A DNA stretch of 64,000 bases from a virus: the IMG/VR virus record IMGVR_UViG_3300007754_000007, positions 1 to 64,000 of that record; one strand, written 5' to 3'. Positions 29,523 to 37,947 of this stretch are shown in pieces. The position numbers and the translations under genes were made by a program. The notes beneath the pieces are model-generated. The model made no database searches. It had not been told where the DNA came from and was given only the letters and a program-made list of their open reading frames with translations. Positions within the stretch are counted from its first letter, which is position 1. The number at the start of each line of letters is the position of its first letter.

Positions 29523-30098
29523 ATGTCCCTCAACAAAAAAGATTTGGCTCTGACTCAAAAGATCAATGCTCAACTAAACCCTACGACACATATGGCGGTT
29601 CAAAAGACCATGTCTCATCAAGATATCTCTCGCCTCCCTGCCGTCAAGGACCTCATGAACAGGGTCCGCCGGGACAAGAAGATCGAGAAGTATATCCAGG
29701 ACCAGTTCCGGGCCTACTTCGATCGGAACAAGAACCAGCCTGCTGTCTCCCCCGGGATGGGCCGTATCCTCGGTGATGAGTTCAACGCTTCCCTTCTCGA
29801 GCATGCGGACCGTGCGGTGCAGAAGGCGTTCATCATCCTGCAGGACCAGTCGGGCCTCGACGAGGATGACCTCCTGGACGCCCTGGACGCTGAGGTCATC
29901 AGCTGGCTCAACCGCGAGTACCCTGACCGCGTGCAGGATCAGATCCTCTCCGAGATGGCGGCGGACCACGTCGACCAGATGGACTACGAGCGGGATCCCT
30001 CCGGATACCACGGCGTCCGGAACCGGGACTTCCTCGCGGGCGGGCGGGAAGAAACCAAGAAGGCTGCGGCTCTCGAGCAGAAGCTCTTCGGGGCGTAG
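29523..30098 (+). CDS. Helical hypothetical protein
   Basis: 191 residues, almost wholly helical and charged, with an Ala/Lys-rich C-terminus. ACGGAGAGATC precedes the ATG. First gene of a plus-strand unit that runs to 30793. The size and helical content would fit a virion or scaffold-like protein, but nothing proves it. Confidence 0.8.
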   Translation: MSLNKKDLALTQKINAQLNPTTHMAVQKTMSHQDISRLPAVKDLMNRVRRDKKIEKYIQDQFRAYFDRNKNQPAVSPGMGRILGDEFNASLLEHADRAVQKAFIILQDQSGLDEDDLLDALDAEVISWLNREYPDRVQDQILSEMAADHVDQMDYERDPSGYHGVRNRDFLAGGREETKKAAALEQKLFGA

Positions 30099-30144
30099 TT
30101 CCTCAGAACCCTCTGCGGTGCGCCATCCGGATCCCATCCCCCTC

Positions 30145-30276
30145 ATGATCGTGGGGTTGGGAGAGGAACTCCCTCTCGAAGTGCTCTACGCTGAAGAGCA
30201 TGCTCAGGACCTCTTCCGAAGGTGGGATCCCTCGGAACTGAGAGCAGATGCTATGGCCCAGAGAGAGGTCGTGTAG
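30145..30276 (+). CDS. Possible small acidic protein
   Basis: 43 codons (MIVGLGEELPLEVLYAEE...). No ribosome-binding site. The opposite strand also shows a protein-like frame here (30103 to about 30320) that lacks a start codon, so the region is ambiguous. Confidence 0.3.
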   Translation: MIVGLGEELPLEVLYAEEHAQDLFRRWDPSELRADAMAQREVV

Positions 30277-30313
30277 GACGCCGAGACGGTTGCACTCTGG
30301 GTTCCAACGGGAC

Positions 30314-30793
30314 GTGATTCGGTACGTGTGGCCGGTGAAGTTCCCGATCGCCAAAGAGAACCTGGTCCTTGCCAAGGATGTCTCTGCGGGAGACAAGCCT
30401 GCGGTGGGGGACAAGGTCACTGTGGAGATCTTCGGGAAGGACCGCGAAGGAACCGTCAAGAAGATCCACTCCTCCGGCGACATGGCTGACGTGGACTTCG
30501 GGAAGGGCGATGTCTATGGGATCACCTTCTCCCGGATGAAGAGCGCCTCCCAGGATGTCTCCGCTGCCATGGACATGACCGACTGGAAGCCCCACGAGCG
30601 TTGGGACGGTCTTGTTGGGCTCCGCGCGGGTACGGAGATCTACATCGACGGGAAGGTGATCGGGATCGCCGTCGCTGACGGCCTCGCGAAGAAGAGAGGC
30701 CGTCAAATCCAGCTTCGGGTCCAGGACGTCGGAGGCGGCACCAACGAGGTATTCCTGGGTCCCGAAGACATCCGCGCCCTGGCCCGGATGTAG
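30314..30793 (+). CDS. Hypothetical protein with KOW/SH3-like segment
   Basis: About 160 residues; start uncertain (GTG at 30314 or 30326, TTG at 30290). The middle part VGDKVTVEIFGKDREGTVKK resembles a KOW/SH3-like beta barrel. It ends convergently 2 nt from the gene ending at 30796. Function unknown. Confidence 0.7.
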   Translation: MIRYVWPVKFPIAKENLVLAKDVSAGDKPAVGDKVTVEIFGKDREGTVKKIHSSGDMADVDFGKGDVYGITFSRMKSASQDVSAAMDMTDWKPHERWDGLVGLRAGTEIYIDGKVIGIAVADGLAKKRGRQIQLRVQDVGGGTNEVFLGPEDIRALARM

Positions 30794-30795
30794 GC

Positions 30796-31086
30796 TCAGC
30801 GAGCCTCGCGGAGAATCTGAAGAGGGCGAGCGTCCGCGCCGACCCCGACGCTCATGGTGCCGTTGTGCATGAACGCGGCCCAGCCGGATTCCTCTCCCTG
30901 GAACAGCATCAGAGGCCCCTGGTTGGTCAGCCTCCACCCCTTGAAGGTGGCTCGCTGATCCTCTCTTCCGTCGTAGATCCAGTACGACTTCCCCGCCTTC
31001 ACATCCTCGGGGCCCATCCCTCGGGCCTCAACAGGCTTCGGTACGGGAAGAAGATTCTCTTCAGCCAGGATTCTACGTAGGGACAT
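30796..31086 (-). CDS. LRRIL-leader protein, function unknown
   Basis: 96 residues starting MSLRRILAEENLL, the shared leader, followed by a Pro-rich spacer and a beta-rich domain with several Trp. AGGAGTACCCC precedes the ATG. The likely cleavage point after LAE, by analogy with T4, is inferred. Confidence 0.78.
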   Translation of the reverse strand: MSLRRILAEENLLPVPKPVEARGMGPEDVKAGKSYWIYDGREDQRATFKGWRLTNQGPLMLFQGEESGWAAFMHNGTMSVGVGADARPLQILREAR

Positions 31087-31140
31087 GGGGTACTCCTACT
31101 CGGGAAGGAGGGATACCTCCACTACCGTTCCTGGAGGGCA

Positions 31141-31446
31141 CTATCTCCTACGTTGGGCCTCTCGACGACGCGTCCTGTAGACCTTGGTCTTCCGGGCAGG
31201 ATCCTGCTTGGCAATCCACTGCACGGCCTTGGCATACTCAGGATTGGCTAACAGCCCCTCTACGCTGGCGAGACTGGATCCCTCGGCGGCCAACTCACGG
31301 TTCGAGAAGAACCGGTGAATCGTGGAATGACACATCGCACAGATGTCCACAGTGAGGTTCGGATCCACCTTCCTTGTTCGTAGGTGGTGCTCCGAGATCC
31401 TCCGCTCCGGTACGTCTCTCTTACAGAGCGGACAGTTCTGGGTCAT
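31141..31446 (-). CDS. HNH nuclease-like protein
   Basis: 101 residues with CPLCKRDVPERRISEHHL, CAMCHSTIHRFF and a basic tail. The CxxC...HH...CxxCHxxIH order is the HNH/zinc fold of small bacterial and phage HNH proteins. It starts 16 nt after the GIY-YIG copy 4 stop, so the two nucleases may travel together. Confidence 0.85.
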   Translation of the reverse strand: MTQNCPLCKRDVPERRISEHHLRTRKVDPNLTVDICAMCHSTIHRFFSNRELAAEGSSLASVEGLLANPEYAKAVQWIAKQDPARKTKVYRTRRREAQRRR

Positions 31447-31461
31447 CGGATGTACCCGGGA

Positions 31462-32319
31462 TCAAGATTCTTTCCAGGTCTTTCCTCGGACAACGTGATG
31501 GATCGCCACATAGGAGACCTCAAACCGGGCGGCTAAAGACGCCTGTGTTGTCCCTCCCTCTCGATATATTCTCCGAATCTCACGTACCTTTTCCCAGGTG
31601 AGCTTGGCAAGAGGATGATTTTCCCCGGAAGAGGGCTGGCGGGTTTTAGGTGGTCTCCTCCCGAGACTCCATCCCTCTTGGAGCATAGCTTGGACTTCCG
31701 ATTCGAAGATCTTGCGGGCCATCCCTTTTGGAGGATGCATCCAAACCCGGTTCTGTCTCTGTTTACCCCTCCACCCTTGAGCTTCCCATTTCGGGACTTC
31801 TTCTGGAAGAACGTAGAGTGTCTCTGAGCCTTTGGACATCCGAACCTTCCCTTTGATCGGGGAAGGTCTCGGAGGCCCGCACCTTTTCCCACGCCCCCGC
31901 TTCCAACCCAGAACCATCCACTCCCCCACCACTTCCTTCCGGACCTTCCGGGGCTTCTCTCCCCCCATCCAAATCCATACTGTTCCGTGTTGGGAGTTCT
32001 TTTCTCCCTTCTGGCCGTCGTACCAGCCTCCGATTGCCCCACCTTCTCTCAGGTTGTAGGTATCGGCGCGCTTGGCGAAGGCAGCGGTGACGAGCTCCTT
32101 CTCCTTGGCGTATGCCTCGGCTCGAGACTCGAAAATGAACAGGACTTCCTTCTGGAACTGATCTCGCCCGTACTTCTTGACAGCCCGCGAGATCAGATTC
32201 CCTGAGCCCAGGTAACGGTCGTCGGGGTCTCGAGTCTTGTGAACGCCGATGTAAATCTTGCCGTTGGCAAGGCAGGTCGTTTGATAGACGGTGTAGACGG
32301 CAGGAGGTTTGGTAGGCAT
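31462..32319 (-). CDS. GIY-YIG homing endonuclease, copy 4
   Basis: 285 residues. GIY-YIG domain ([34 protein letters not shown]), C-terminal repeats like copies 1 and 2 (GTVWIWMGGEKPRKV, GWKRGRG, GWSLGRRP), then an HTH of the type HPLAKLTWEKVREIRRIY followed by TTQASLAARFEVSY, common at the end of homing endonucleases. It follows a tRNA-Leu(TAA) fragment cut in the T loop; the leader CCATTTTGGTTTGGCTATCG is shared with copies 1 and 2. Confidence 0.93.
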   Translation of the reverse strand: MPTKPPAVYTVYQTTCLANGKIYIGVHKTRDPDDRYLGSGNLISRAVKKYGRDQFQKEVLFIFESRAEAYAKEKELVTAAFAKRADTYNLREGGAIGGWYDGQKGEKNSQHGTVWIWMGGEKPRKVRKEVVGEWMVLGWKRGRGKRCGPPRPSPIKGKVRMSKGSETLYVLPEEVPKWEAQGWRGKQRQNRVWMHPPKGMARKIFESEVQAMLQEGWSLGRRPPKTRQPSSGENHPLAKLTWEKVREIRRIYREGGTTQASLAARFEVSYVAIHHVVRGKTWKES

Positions 32320-32351
32320 GCCCTAAACGGGCGATAGCCAAACCAAAATGG

Positions 32352-32419
32352 CGAACTGACAAACTCACAAGGAGCGACGCATTTTAAGTGCGATGTGTAG
32401 ACCCTTCCACCACGGGGGC
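32352..32419 (-). pseudogene. tRNA-Leu (TAA) 5' fragment, cut in the T loop
   Basis: Acceptor GCCCCCG, a Leu-type D arm, anticodon arm CGCA-CTTAAAA-TGCG and long variable arm, then CAGTTCG, where it switches to the endonuclease leader. No CGGGGGC 3' end is found downstream. It begins 8 nt after the DUF4419 gene. Confidence 0.78.
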
Positions 32420-32426
32420 ACAGTAG

Positions 32427-33494
32427 CTACAGAGCGGGCTGTGGCCTCGGGGCTTCCTCGGAGGTCTTGGTCTCCTTGGTCCCTGCGCGCTCCACGACCT
32501 CGCCGAAGTACGGGACCAAGAAGTCCTGCTCGTCCGCCACTGAGTAGAAGACCCCGTACATGAACTTGTAGGCACGGCGGGTCTCCAGCTGGACGACCTC
32601 TACGACGGAGATGCCCGTAGGGAAGTTGTCCAGGGTCGCCATCGTCTGCAGAGGGCGCTGGTCCAGGACGAAGTCACGGAGCCATCCGTTCCAGAGCTTC
32701 TGGGAACCCGAACCGCAGGTCTGGTTGTGGAACATGTCCTTCCACCAGTCGAGATCAGCCTCGCCGTCCTCCAGGGTGTTCCGGATCTTGGCGATGTGCG
32801 CCGCGACGATGTCCAGGTAGGGACGGGCCTTGTCCAAGTAGGCGGTCAGGCTGCTCAGGTAGAGCAGGAAGGTGTCCCAGTCCGTGACCGTTCCTGTGAT
32901 CCGGACCTTGGGGATCCCGCACAGATACATCATGTAGTTGTAGTACGGGGAGACGGCGTCCATGAACGCGGCCGTGGTGGCCTGTCGGGAGATCGGAGTC
33001 GACGTCGAGAACTCCGGGATGAACACGTCGGGACTCACCGGGCACTTCTCCCGGAGGAGGGGGAGGAAGTCCTCGATGGAGATATTCTCCACGGTGCCGG
33101 GAACCAGCAGGCTCTCCTTCCCCGGGGTGCGGGTGAACAGGTCCCGGTAGTGGTCGGCGTGGGCCTTGATGTGGGTCGCAAGCTCGGACAGGACCACGTA
33201 CCAGAGGGTCTCGGGTCCGATCACCACGCCGCGATGGAGCGCGTAGCAGCGCGCGACGTACTCGAAGAAGCTCTTGTGCTGGTGGTCGTTCGCCGTTCCG
33301 GTGCGCTCCCGAACCCGGTCCTTTGTCTTGAGACGTCGCTCCTGGTAGGTGCGGCCGTCCACGGTCACAGGCCGGGTCTCCCACTCCTTCCCCGTGAGGG
33401 AGTTGAGCCAGTTCTGCCGCGCCTCCTCGAAGGTCTTCTTGTAGGGTTCGCGGCGAGGAACGACCTCGAGACTGGGATCCAGGGTGATGAGCAT
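32427..33494 (-). CDS. DUF4419 family protein
   Basis: 355 residues. Family features in order: a segment HKSFFEYVARCYALH, PETLWYVVLSELATHI, a FIPEFSTSTP segment, YMMYLCGIPKVRITGTVTDW. This matches DUF4419, known from bacteria, fungi and some phages, without known activity. CCGGAGAACCTG precedes the ATG and GGTAACC lies about 26 nt upstream. A C-terminal Lys/Glu/Pro-rich tail is extra. Confidence 0.82.
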   Translation of the reverse strand: MLITLDPSLEVVPRREPYKKTFEEARQNWLNSLTGKEWETRPVTVDGRTYQERRLKTKDRVRERTGTANDHQHKSFFEYVARCYALHRGVVIGPETLWYVVLSELATHIKAHADHYRDLFTRTPGKESLLVPGTVENISIEDFLPLLREKCPVSPDVFIPEFSTSTPISRQATTAAFMDAVSPYYNYMMYLCGIPKVRITGTVTDWDTFLLYLSSLTAYLDKARPYLDIVAAHIAKIRNTLEDGEADLDWWKDMFHNQTCGSGSQKLWNGWLRDFVLDQRPLQTMATLDNFPTGISVVEVVQLETRRAYKFMYGVFYSVADEQDFLVPYFGEVVERAGTKETKTSEEAPRPQPAL

Positions 33495-33544
33495 CAGGTT
33501 CTCCGGAGTTGGTTCCCCAGGTTACCGCTGGCAGTGTTGAAAGA

Positions 33545-33629
33545 GAGGGGGCGGCAGGATTCGAACCTGCTCTGCCCGTTACGGACGCCGGGTTTACAGC
33601 CCAGCTGGCACACCAGTGCGCGACTACCC
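33545..33629 (-). tRNA. tRNA-Tyr (GTA)
   Basis: Class II tRNA with anticodon arm CTGGG-CTGTAAA-CCCGG, long variable arm (CGTCCGTAACGGGCAGA) and T arm GCAGGTTCGAATCCTGC. Two of seven acceptor pairs do not match. CCA not encoded. Confidence 0.85.
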
Positions 33630-33707
33630 CAGGTGAGGGCGCTTGCCTTCAATGCCTATGACGATGATCAAGTTGAACCAGGAGGCCCAAGAACCCTCAG
33701 AAGTGGA

Positions 33708-33790
33708 TGCGAGGAGGGGGACTCGAACCCCCAAGCCCCGAAGGGCACCGAATCCTCATTCCGGCGCGTATTCCGTTCCGCCACTCACGC
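33708..33790 (-). tRNA. tRNA-Leu (GAG), mismatched acceptor
   Basis: Class II tRNA with anticodon arm CCGGA-ATGAGGA-TTCGG, variable arm GTGCCCTTCGGGGCTT and T arm GGGGGTTCGAGTCCCCC. The 5' strand GCGTGAG pairs poorly with 3' TCCTCGC. A second 5' copy with the right strand GCGAGGA lies directly upstream (33805-33829). Confidence 0.8.
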
Positions 33791-33795
33791 GAGGT

Positions 33796-33829
33796 GCGAG
33801 GATGGCGTATTCCGTTCCGCCATCCTCGC
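33796..33829. repeat. 12-bp perfect palindrome made of a tRNA-Leu 5' copy
   Basis: GCGAGGATGGCG and its complement flank a 10-nt loop. The minus-strand arm plus loop (GGCGGAACGGAATACGC) repeats the D region of the adjacent tRNA-Leu(GAG), so this is a partial duplication of its 5' end. Confidence 0.75.
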
Positions 33830-33986
33830 AGATGAGCTTCCCTGCTCCCCTCTGGGGAGGGAACAGGAGGTGGTCGCCCGGGGAGGACTTGCTCAAGGAC
33901 CTCGCTCTCCCCTCGACAGAGGAAGGGAGGCGGAACCACCTACAAGAGCTTGCGATTTCAAAGATGCTTGGGGCGGTTCCCCAAAA
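33830..33986. other. Spacer, no gene seen
   Basis: Contains a small hairpin CTCCCCTCTGGGGAG near 33848 and no credible gene on either strand. Confidence 0.5.
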
Positions 33987-34029
33987 CCAGGAACCCCCGC
34001 CCGCCGGTTGGGCCGGCGGGGGGTCCTGG
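33987..34029 (-). terminator. Long GC-rich hairpin, terminator candidate
   Basis: CCAGG...CCCCCGCC-CGCCGG-TTGGG-CCGGCG-GGGGG...CCTGG forms a strong stem; on the minus strand GGTTTTGGGG follows. It separates the accessory operon to the right from the tRNA-Leu/Tyr group. Confidence 0.6.
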
Positions 34030-34182
34030 TCGGTGACCTCGTTGGTCTACTCGCGCACCCTCCCTGTGCCAAACAGGCTCGAAAGCCAGCTTGAATAGGA
34101 CAAGGTGCTGAAGGAGACGTTGGTCATAACGATTGAGGTATAACCGCGTTTGGGTCTGCGCCTACTCTTTTGGCGAAAAAAC

Positions 34183-34587
34183 CTATGCGGCGAATGTGTT
34201 CTCGGAGTCGGGCGGGGTGGACAGGACGCAGAGCCACCGGTCAAGCATGCGGACCAGCTGGGTGTCCTCCTCCTGGGTCAGCCAACAGGAGGTGACGGGA
34301 TCTCCCTCCTCCGTGTAGTACTGGAGGACCAGGAACCAGGGGTTCCCTGCCTCGAGAGCGTCGAAGAGGAATGAGGTCACGGCCTGCTCTGGATCGGAGA
34401 ACACCGTATCAACACCGTCACGGACGATGAACAGGCCGTGTTCATTGTTCATCCAGAGGGTGGAGAAGTCCGAGAGGGCCCACTTGCGACAGAGGCCTCG
34501 GGTGTTGGTCTGAAGGACCAAAGCGGGATGTCCTCCAGCCAGGGTGACAGTCCAGCCGATGTTGGGGGTGGTGTCGGGCTTGCTCAT
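34183..34587 (-). CDS. Hypothetical protein
   Basis: 134 residues starting MSKPDTTPNI with AGGGAGATACG upstream. Mixed alpha/beta, acidic. A T6 run directly follows the stop. No family recognised. Confidence 0.75.
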   Translation of the reverse strand: MSKPDTTPNIGWTVTLAGGHPALVLQTNTRGLCRKWALSDFSTLWMNNEHGLFIVRDGVDTVFSDPEQAVTSFLFDALEAGNPWFLVLQYYTEEGDPVTSCWLTQEEDTQLVRMLDRWLCVLSTPPDSENTFAA

Positions 34588-34638
34588 CGTATCTCCCTGG
34601 CTCACCTGCATTACCCCACAGGGATAGCCCAAGAAACT

Positions 34639-35046
34639 CTATGCTACCGGACACTCCTCGATTGCCTTCTCGTACAGGGGATCTCCCATGAGTCCCTGTA
34701 TGGTTGCGGCCTCCATGGTGTCCAGTCCGCAAGGGTACTCGTGGAAGGGGTTGGCCCACGGACAGGTTGGGCACTGGACACAGGGCCATACACGAGCGGC
34801 GCCGGCCTCTCCCATCAGAAGGGAGCGAATCCTCTCCTGCTCCTCGCTTGGCTTCCCCGGCCGGAAAAACTCTATCTGAGATCCTGCCCTGAGAGCTAAG
34901 CCTCTCAGGGCCTCTTCCTCTTCGGGGGTGATCATCAACGGTTGGACTGTGGTCGCCCCGTTGTGCGTGAAGAGAGGATTCCCTTCCAGGGAGATCTCGA
35001 ATGGCTCTCCCCCACGGATCTGGACAGTAAGGAGATCAGAGGGCAC
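34639..35046 (-). CDS. Hypothetical protein with Cys cluster
   Basis: 135 residues from a GTG (GGGAGACAC upstream) that overlaps the end of the preceding gene. A beta-rich N-terminus is followed by WPCVQCPTCPWANPFH, a CxxCxxC arrangement that could bind metal. Function unknown. Confidence 0.7.
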   Translation of the reverse strand: MPSDLLTVQIRGGEPFEISLEGNPLFTHNGATTVQPLMITPEEEEALRGLALRAGSQIEFFRPGKPSEEQERIRSLLMGEAGAARVWPCVQCPTCPWANPFHEYPCGLDTMEAATIQGLMGDPLYEKAIEECPVA

Positions 35047-35338
35047 GTGTCTCCCACTCCTGAAGACACCTCTGGGCCTCGGAGGGGAAGGACTGGCCCC
35101 CGTTGCACAGGAACAGGGTGTATCCTGAGAGGTCCCCCGGAGACTCCTTTGTGGACCGGACTCGTATCTCCCGGTCCCCGGCTGCCCAGAAGTTGGTGGT
35201 GAACACGGACTCTGGGAACTCCGAGGAGATGAGCGCGTGGGCACGGGTGACATCCCTTCCAGGGTGAACCACCACAACCAGGCTGTCGGTATCCCAGCGG
35301 CGGAGGAACCCGACCAGGTTGGATGCGAACGTGTCCAT
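35036..35338 (-). CDS. Hypothetical protein
   Basis: 100 residues, alpha/beta with strands DSLVVVVHPG and GYTLFLCNGG, which looks like a small Rossmann-like fold. AGGGAGACACC precedes the ATG. Coupled to the next gene. Function unknown. Confidence 0.75.
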   Translation of the reverse strand: MDTFASNLVGFLRRWDTDSLVVVVHPGRDVTRAHALISSEFPESVFTTNFWAAGDREIRVRSTKESPGDLSGYTLFLCNGGQSFPSEAQRCLQEWETRAL

Positions 35339-35347
35339 GGTGTCTCC

Positions 35348-36355
35348 CTACTTGGCTGGGGGTCCGTATTCCATCACCCACCCGAACTTTCGCGAGGGGA
35401 TGTCAGCCCAAGGGCTCACGGAGAAGACAGTCGAGGGATCTTCCCGGGAGGCCTGACGGAGGAGCCTCAGGAAAGCAGCGGCGGCCTGGGCCATGCTGTT
35501 TGAGTCTCCGAGGTCCTCCGCTCCGTGGGCTTCGGCCTGCCAGATGACGGCAGGGCTGATCTCGGAAGGCTTCCCCTCTGGGACTCCTGATCGGCGGGTG
35601 AGGTCCTGTTCGATGCAGAAAGCGGCAGACTTGCGTCCCTGGGTCGTTGACAGGACCTTGAAGGACAGGGCGCGCTTCTGGGTCTCTGGGAGAGCCGCGA
35701 TCGCCAGTGGATTGGGCTCCGCTATCCTGAGTGCTGTGGGGGCCTGCCCCGCCTCGTAGCCCGGAACTCCAGTAGGGACTGGAGGGAAGTTCTGGGAGGC
35801 GATCATCATGGCCGTGACCTGATCCACTCCATTGCGCGCTGCGGTCTCCCGAGCAAGCTCAATGAGCCGGCCACAGGTCTCCGTGTGCCCCGCCCGAGCC
35901 GCTACCAGCTTCCGAGAGATATGCTCCGAGGCGGTCTCGAGCATGGAGCCCAGGGTTGCAGGCTCCATTACATCGGCGATCACCGGGACGGCGGGACGTC
36001 CTTCCGGAGGGAGTTGCCCTGTTCTCATCTCGGGAACATCTCCGTCCAGGGAGGCCCGCTCCATGATGGCGGCCTCCACCAGAGGATTGAGCTGAGGCAA
36101 TCCCGTGAGCTTGACCGCTACGGGGCGGCCTCCCTTGAGCATTCCGGGGGAGATCTCGGAGAACCTCTTGGAGAGGGAGGTCAGGTCTGGAATCAATCCC
36201 GACCGGGCGGCGATGTCATGAAGAGCAACGGCTGCATTCTCCATGTCGATCTCACCCCTCTTCAGGCGATCGAAGATGTCTCGCCCCTCTGGAGTCGCGG
36301 CCAACTTCTCGTTGACGGCTCCGAGGAGGCTGAGGATGGTTGGTTGGGTCATCAC
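35348..36355 (-). CDS. Hypothetical protein
   Basis: 335 residues (start GTG-ATG pair; the ATG is one codon in). Mainly helical, with Ala/Leu-rich segments and no recognised domain. GGTAATC lies 16 nt upstream of the start. Function unknown. Confidence 0.75.
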   Translation of the reverse strand: MMTQPTILSLLGAVNEKLAATPEGRDIFDRLKRGEIDMENAAVALHDIAARSGLIPDLTSLSKRFSEISPGMLKGGRPVAVKLTGLPQLNPLVEAAIMERASLDGDVPEMRTGQLPPEGRPAVPVIADVMEPATLGSMLETASEHISRKLVAARAGHTETCGRLIELARETAARNGVDQVTAMMIASQNFPPVPTGVPGYEAGQAPTALRIAEPNPLAIAALPETQKRALSFKVLSTTQGRKSAAFCIEQDLTRRSGVPEGKPSEISPAVIWQAEAHGAEDLGDSNSMAQAAAAFLRLLRQASREDPSTVFSVSPWADIPSRKFGWVMEYGPPAK

Positions 36356-36363
36356 GGGGTTGA

Positions 36364-37257
36364 TTACCTGTTCTTGGGTCCGGAACTCTTCTTGAATCTG
36401 ATTCTCCCCCCAACGGATATCTTCCGCTCCCTCACCTTTGGCGTCGGTGTCGGGGCCCAGGGGTCCTCGGAGGGAGAGGGCTTGCCACCCCCTACCATGA
36501 TCCCCTGGGAGGGCTCAGAAGTGTTCTTTAGCCCCTGTCCCGGAGCCCATACGGGAGCCGCTGAGGCCGGTGGGGGGAGCCTTGGAGGCTCGACCTTCTT
36601 GGGAGCCTCCGGAACGGGGAGTCGACGTACCCTCTTCTGTATGTGTTGTATGTGCTTGCACGGATCTTCTCTCGAAGGACAGGTGCATCTCCATACATCC
36701 CCAGGGAACTGAGAAACCTCGTAGAAGGTTCCCTTCTTGGACCCTTGGACACGCCAGAGGCCCTCTGGCTCGGGAGGGGGTGGAAGTTGCTGGAGCTCCT
36801 GCATCCTCTCGAACTTGGAGACCTTGACTTCATCTACGAGGCGCTCTGGGGGCTTGACATCATCAGGCTCGGGGGTGCTACGAAATCCTGAAGGGGTCAG
36901 TCCAATCAAGGACGCAGCCTCCGTCCCAACTTCCTCTGGGGTGGGGATAGACCAGTCCCCCTTCCTCTCCGCGACCTCAATAGCCAGGGCCTTCTGTACG
37001 ATGTCTTGGAACTGGGCCTGTACCACGTTCCGATACGCTGGATCCTGGGGGTTCCCGAAGTTGGGGTTGTGGAGCAGACGATCTGCTTGGGTAGACATCC
37101 GCTTGTCCCAGAGAGTCAGACCCCTATCCTCTCCACGGGCGTTCCTGCATCCGAAGTTGATACACTTCCGACAGTATTCGTTCCGGAAGGCTTCAGGAGA
37201 GAGCAGGCTGCGAGCCTTCCCATCATAGCAGTTGTCCCATAGATCAGGAAGTGACAT
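36364..37257 (-). CDS. SWIM zinc-finger protein
   Basis: 297 residues. The C-terminal half has FYEVSQFPGDVWRCTCPSRE and then DPCKHIQHIQKR, i.e. CxC-x5-CxH (Cys192, Cys194, Cys200, His202), the SWIM zinc-finger pattern, which binds DNA or proteins. An N-terminal Cys group (YCRKCINFGCRNAR) followed by LTLWDKRMSTQADRLL suggests a second metal site; a similar N-terminus occurs in other phage proteins. The C-terminus is Pro-rich and basic. Role unknown. Confidence 0.78.
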   Translation of the reverse strand: MSLPDLWDNCYDGKARSLLSPEAFRNEYCRKCINFGCRNARGEDRGLTLWDKRMSTQADRLLHNPNFGNPQDPAYRNVVQAQFQDIVQKALAIEVAERKGDWSIPTPEEVGTEAASLIGLTPSGFRSTPEPDDVKPPERLVDEVKVSKFERMQELQQLPPPPEPEGLWRVQGSKKGTFYEVSQFPGDVWRCTCPSREDPCKHIQHIQKRVRRLPVPEAPKKVEPPRLPPPASAAPVWAPGQGLKNTSEPSQGIMVGGGKPSPSEDPWAPTPTPKVRERKISVGGRIRFKKSSGPKNR

Positions 37258-37266
37258 GAGACTACT

Positions 37267-37722
37267 CTACCGATAGTTGAAGCCAGGGCCCTCCACCACC
37301 ACAGTGTGGCGCCCCTCAGACCAAGCCAGGGCTACGCGGCGGAATAGGTGGGCAACCTCGGGGTCCGGGCTCTCCAGAGGGGCATCGTAGCAAGTCGGCG
37401 GGCCGGGGGATCCCTTGTGCTGGCCGCCAGGTCGACAGAGCTTGGGGTTCCAGGACATACAGGTAGAGCGAACCCCGCACAACCCTTCCTCCTCAGACAC
37501 CCTTCTCCCAGAGGCGCGGGGGTCTCTCCCCAACTCTCGGAGGAGAGGTATGAGATGTCCATGGAGGGCATGGGAATAGGACGCTCCGGAGACCACACAT
37601 ACCCCGCCTTCCCAGCTGGTTCCTCGGAAGACCTCGAAGTCTCCCCAGTCCTCGGCGGATCCAGGGGTCGCCAGCAATAGGATCTCTTCGGTGTGGTCCT
37701 TGAGGGAGAGTTCCCGGATCAC
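37267..37722 (-). CDS. Hypothetical protein
   Basis: 151 residues from a GTG overlapping the upstream stop (GTGA). It has four Cys in the middle (LCGVRSTCMSW...LCRPGG...TCYDAP) that may bind metal. Function unknown. Confidence 0.7.
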   Translation of the reverse strand: MIRELSLKDHTEEILLLATPGSAEDWGDFEVFRGTSWEGGVCVVSGASYSHALHGHLIPLLRELGRDPRASGRRVSEEEGLCGVRSTCMSWNPKLCRPGGQHKGSPGPPTCYDAPLESPDPEVAHLFRRVALAWSEGRHTVVVEGPGFNYR

Positions 37723-37928
37723 AAGATCCGCTTGATCTTGGGACGACCCATATCCGGATCGAATCCGATGTTGGAGCAACCCCCTACATGGGCTCTCTGA
37801 GCCTGCTCAGGACCGATGATCTTGGCAAGGCCCTGGCGCGCCAGGTCCACGTAGTTGAAGTCGTCAGTCCATACCTCGAAGCCGTAGGTATCGCTCTCGG
37901 TTTCCAGCTGGACATGATAGCAAGGCAT
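37719..37928 (-). CDS. Small hypothetical protein
   Basis: 69 residues starting MPCYHVQLE, beta-rich N-terminus, basic C-terminus. GGGGTAACACC lies 4 nt before the ATG, so the recurrent motif overlaps the ribosome-binding site here. Function unknown. Confidence 0.7.
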   Translation of the reverse strand: MPCYHVQLETESDTYGFEVWTDDFNYVDLARQGLAKIIGPEQAQRAHVGGCSNIGFDPDMGRPKIKRIL

Positions 37929-37947
37929 AGTTGGTGTTACCCCGACA

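Noticed and set aside
33545-33830. CRISPR-like repeats
   Set aside because: The repeated stretches are tRNA-Leu 5' copies and a palindrome; there is no regular repeat-spacer pattern here or elsewhere in the window.
32727-34094. Long plus-strand frame of 455 codons opposite the DUF4419 gene
   Set aside because: It is antisense to a clear DUF4419 protein and runs through two tRNA genes; composition is Arg/Gly-rich as expected from a shadow frame in high-GC DNA.
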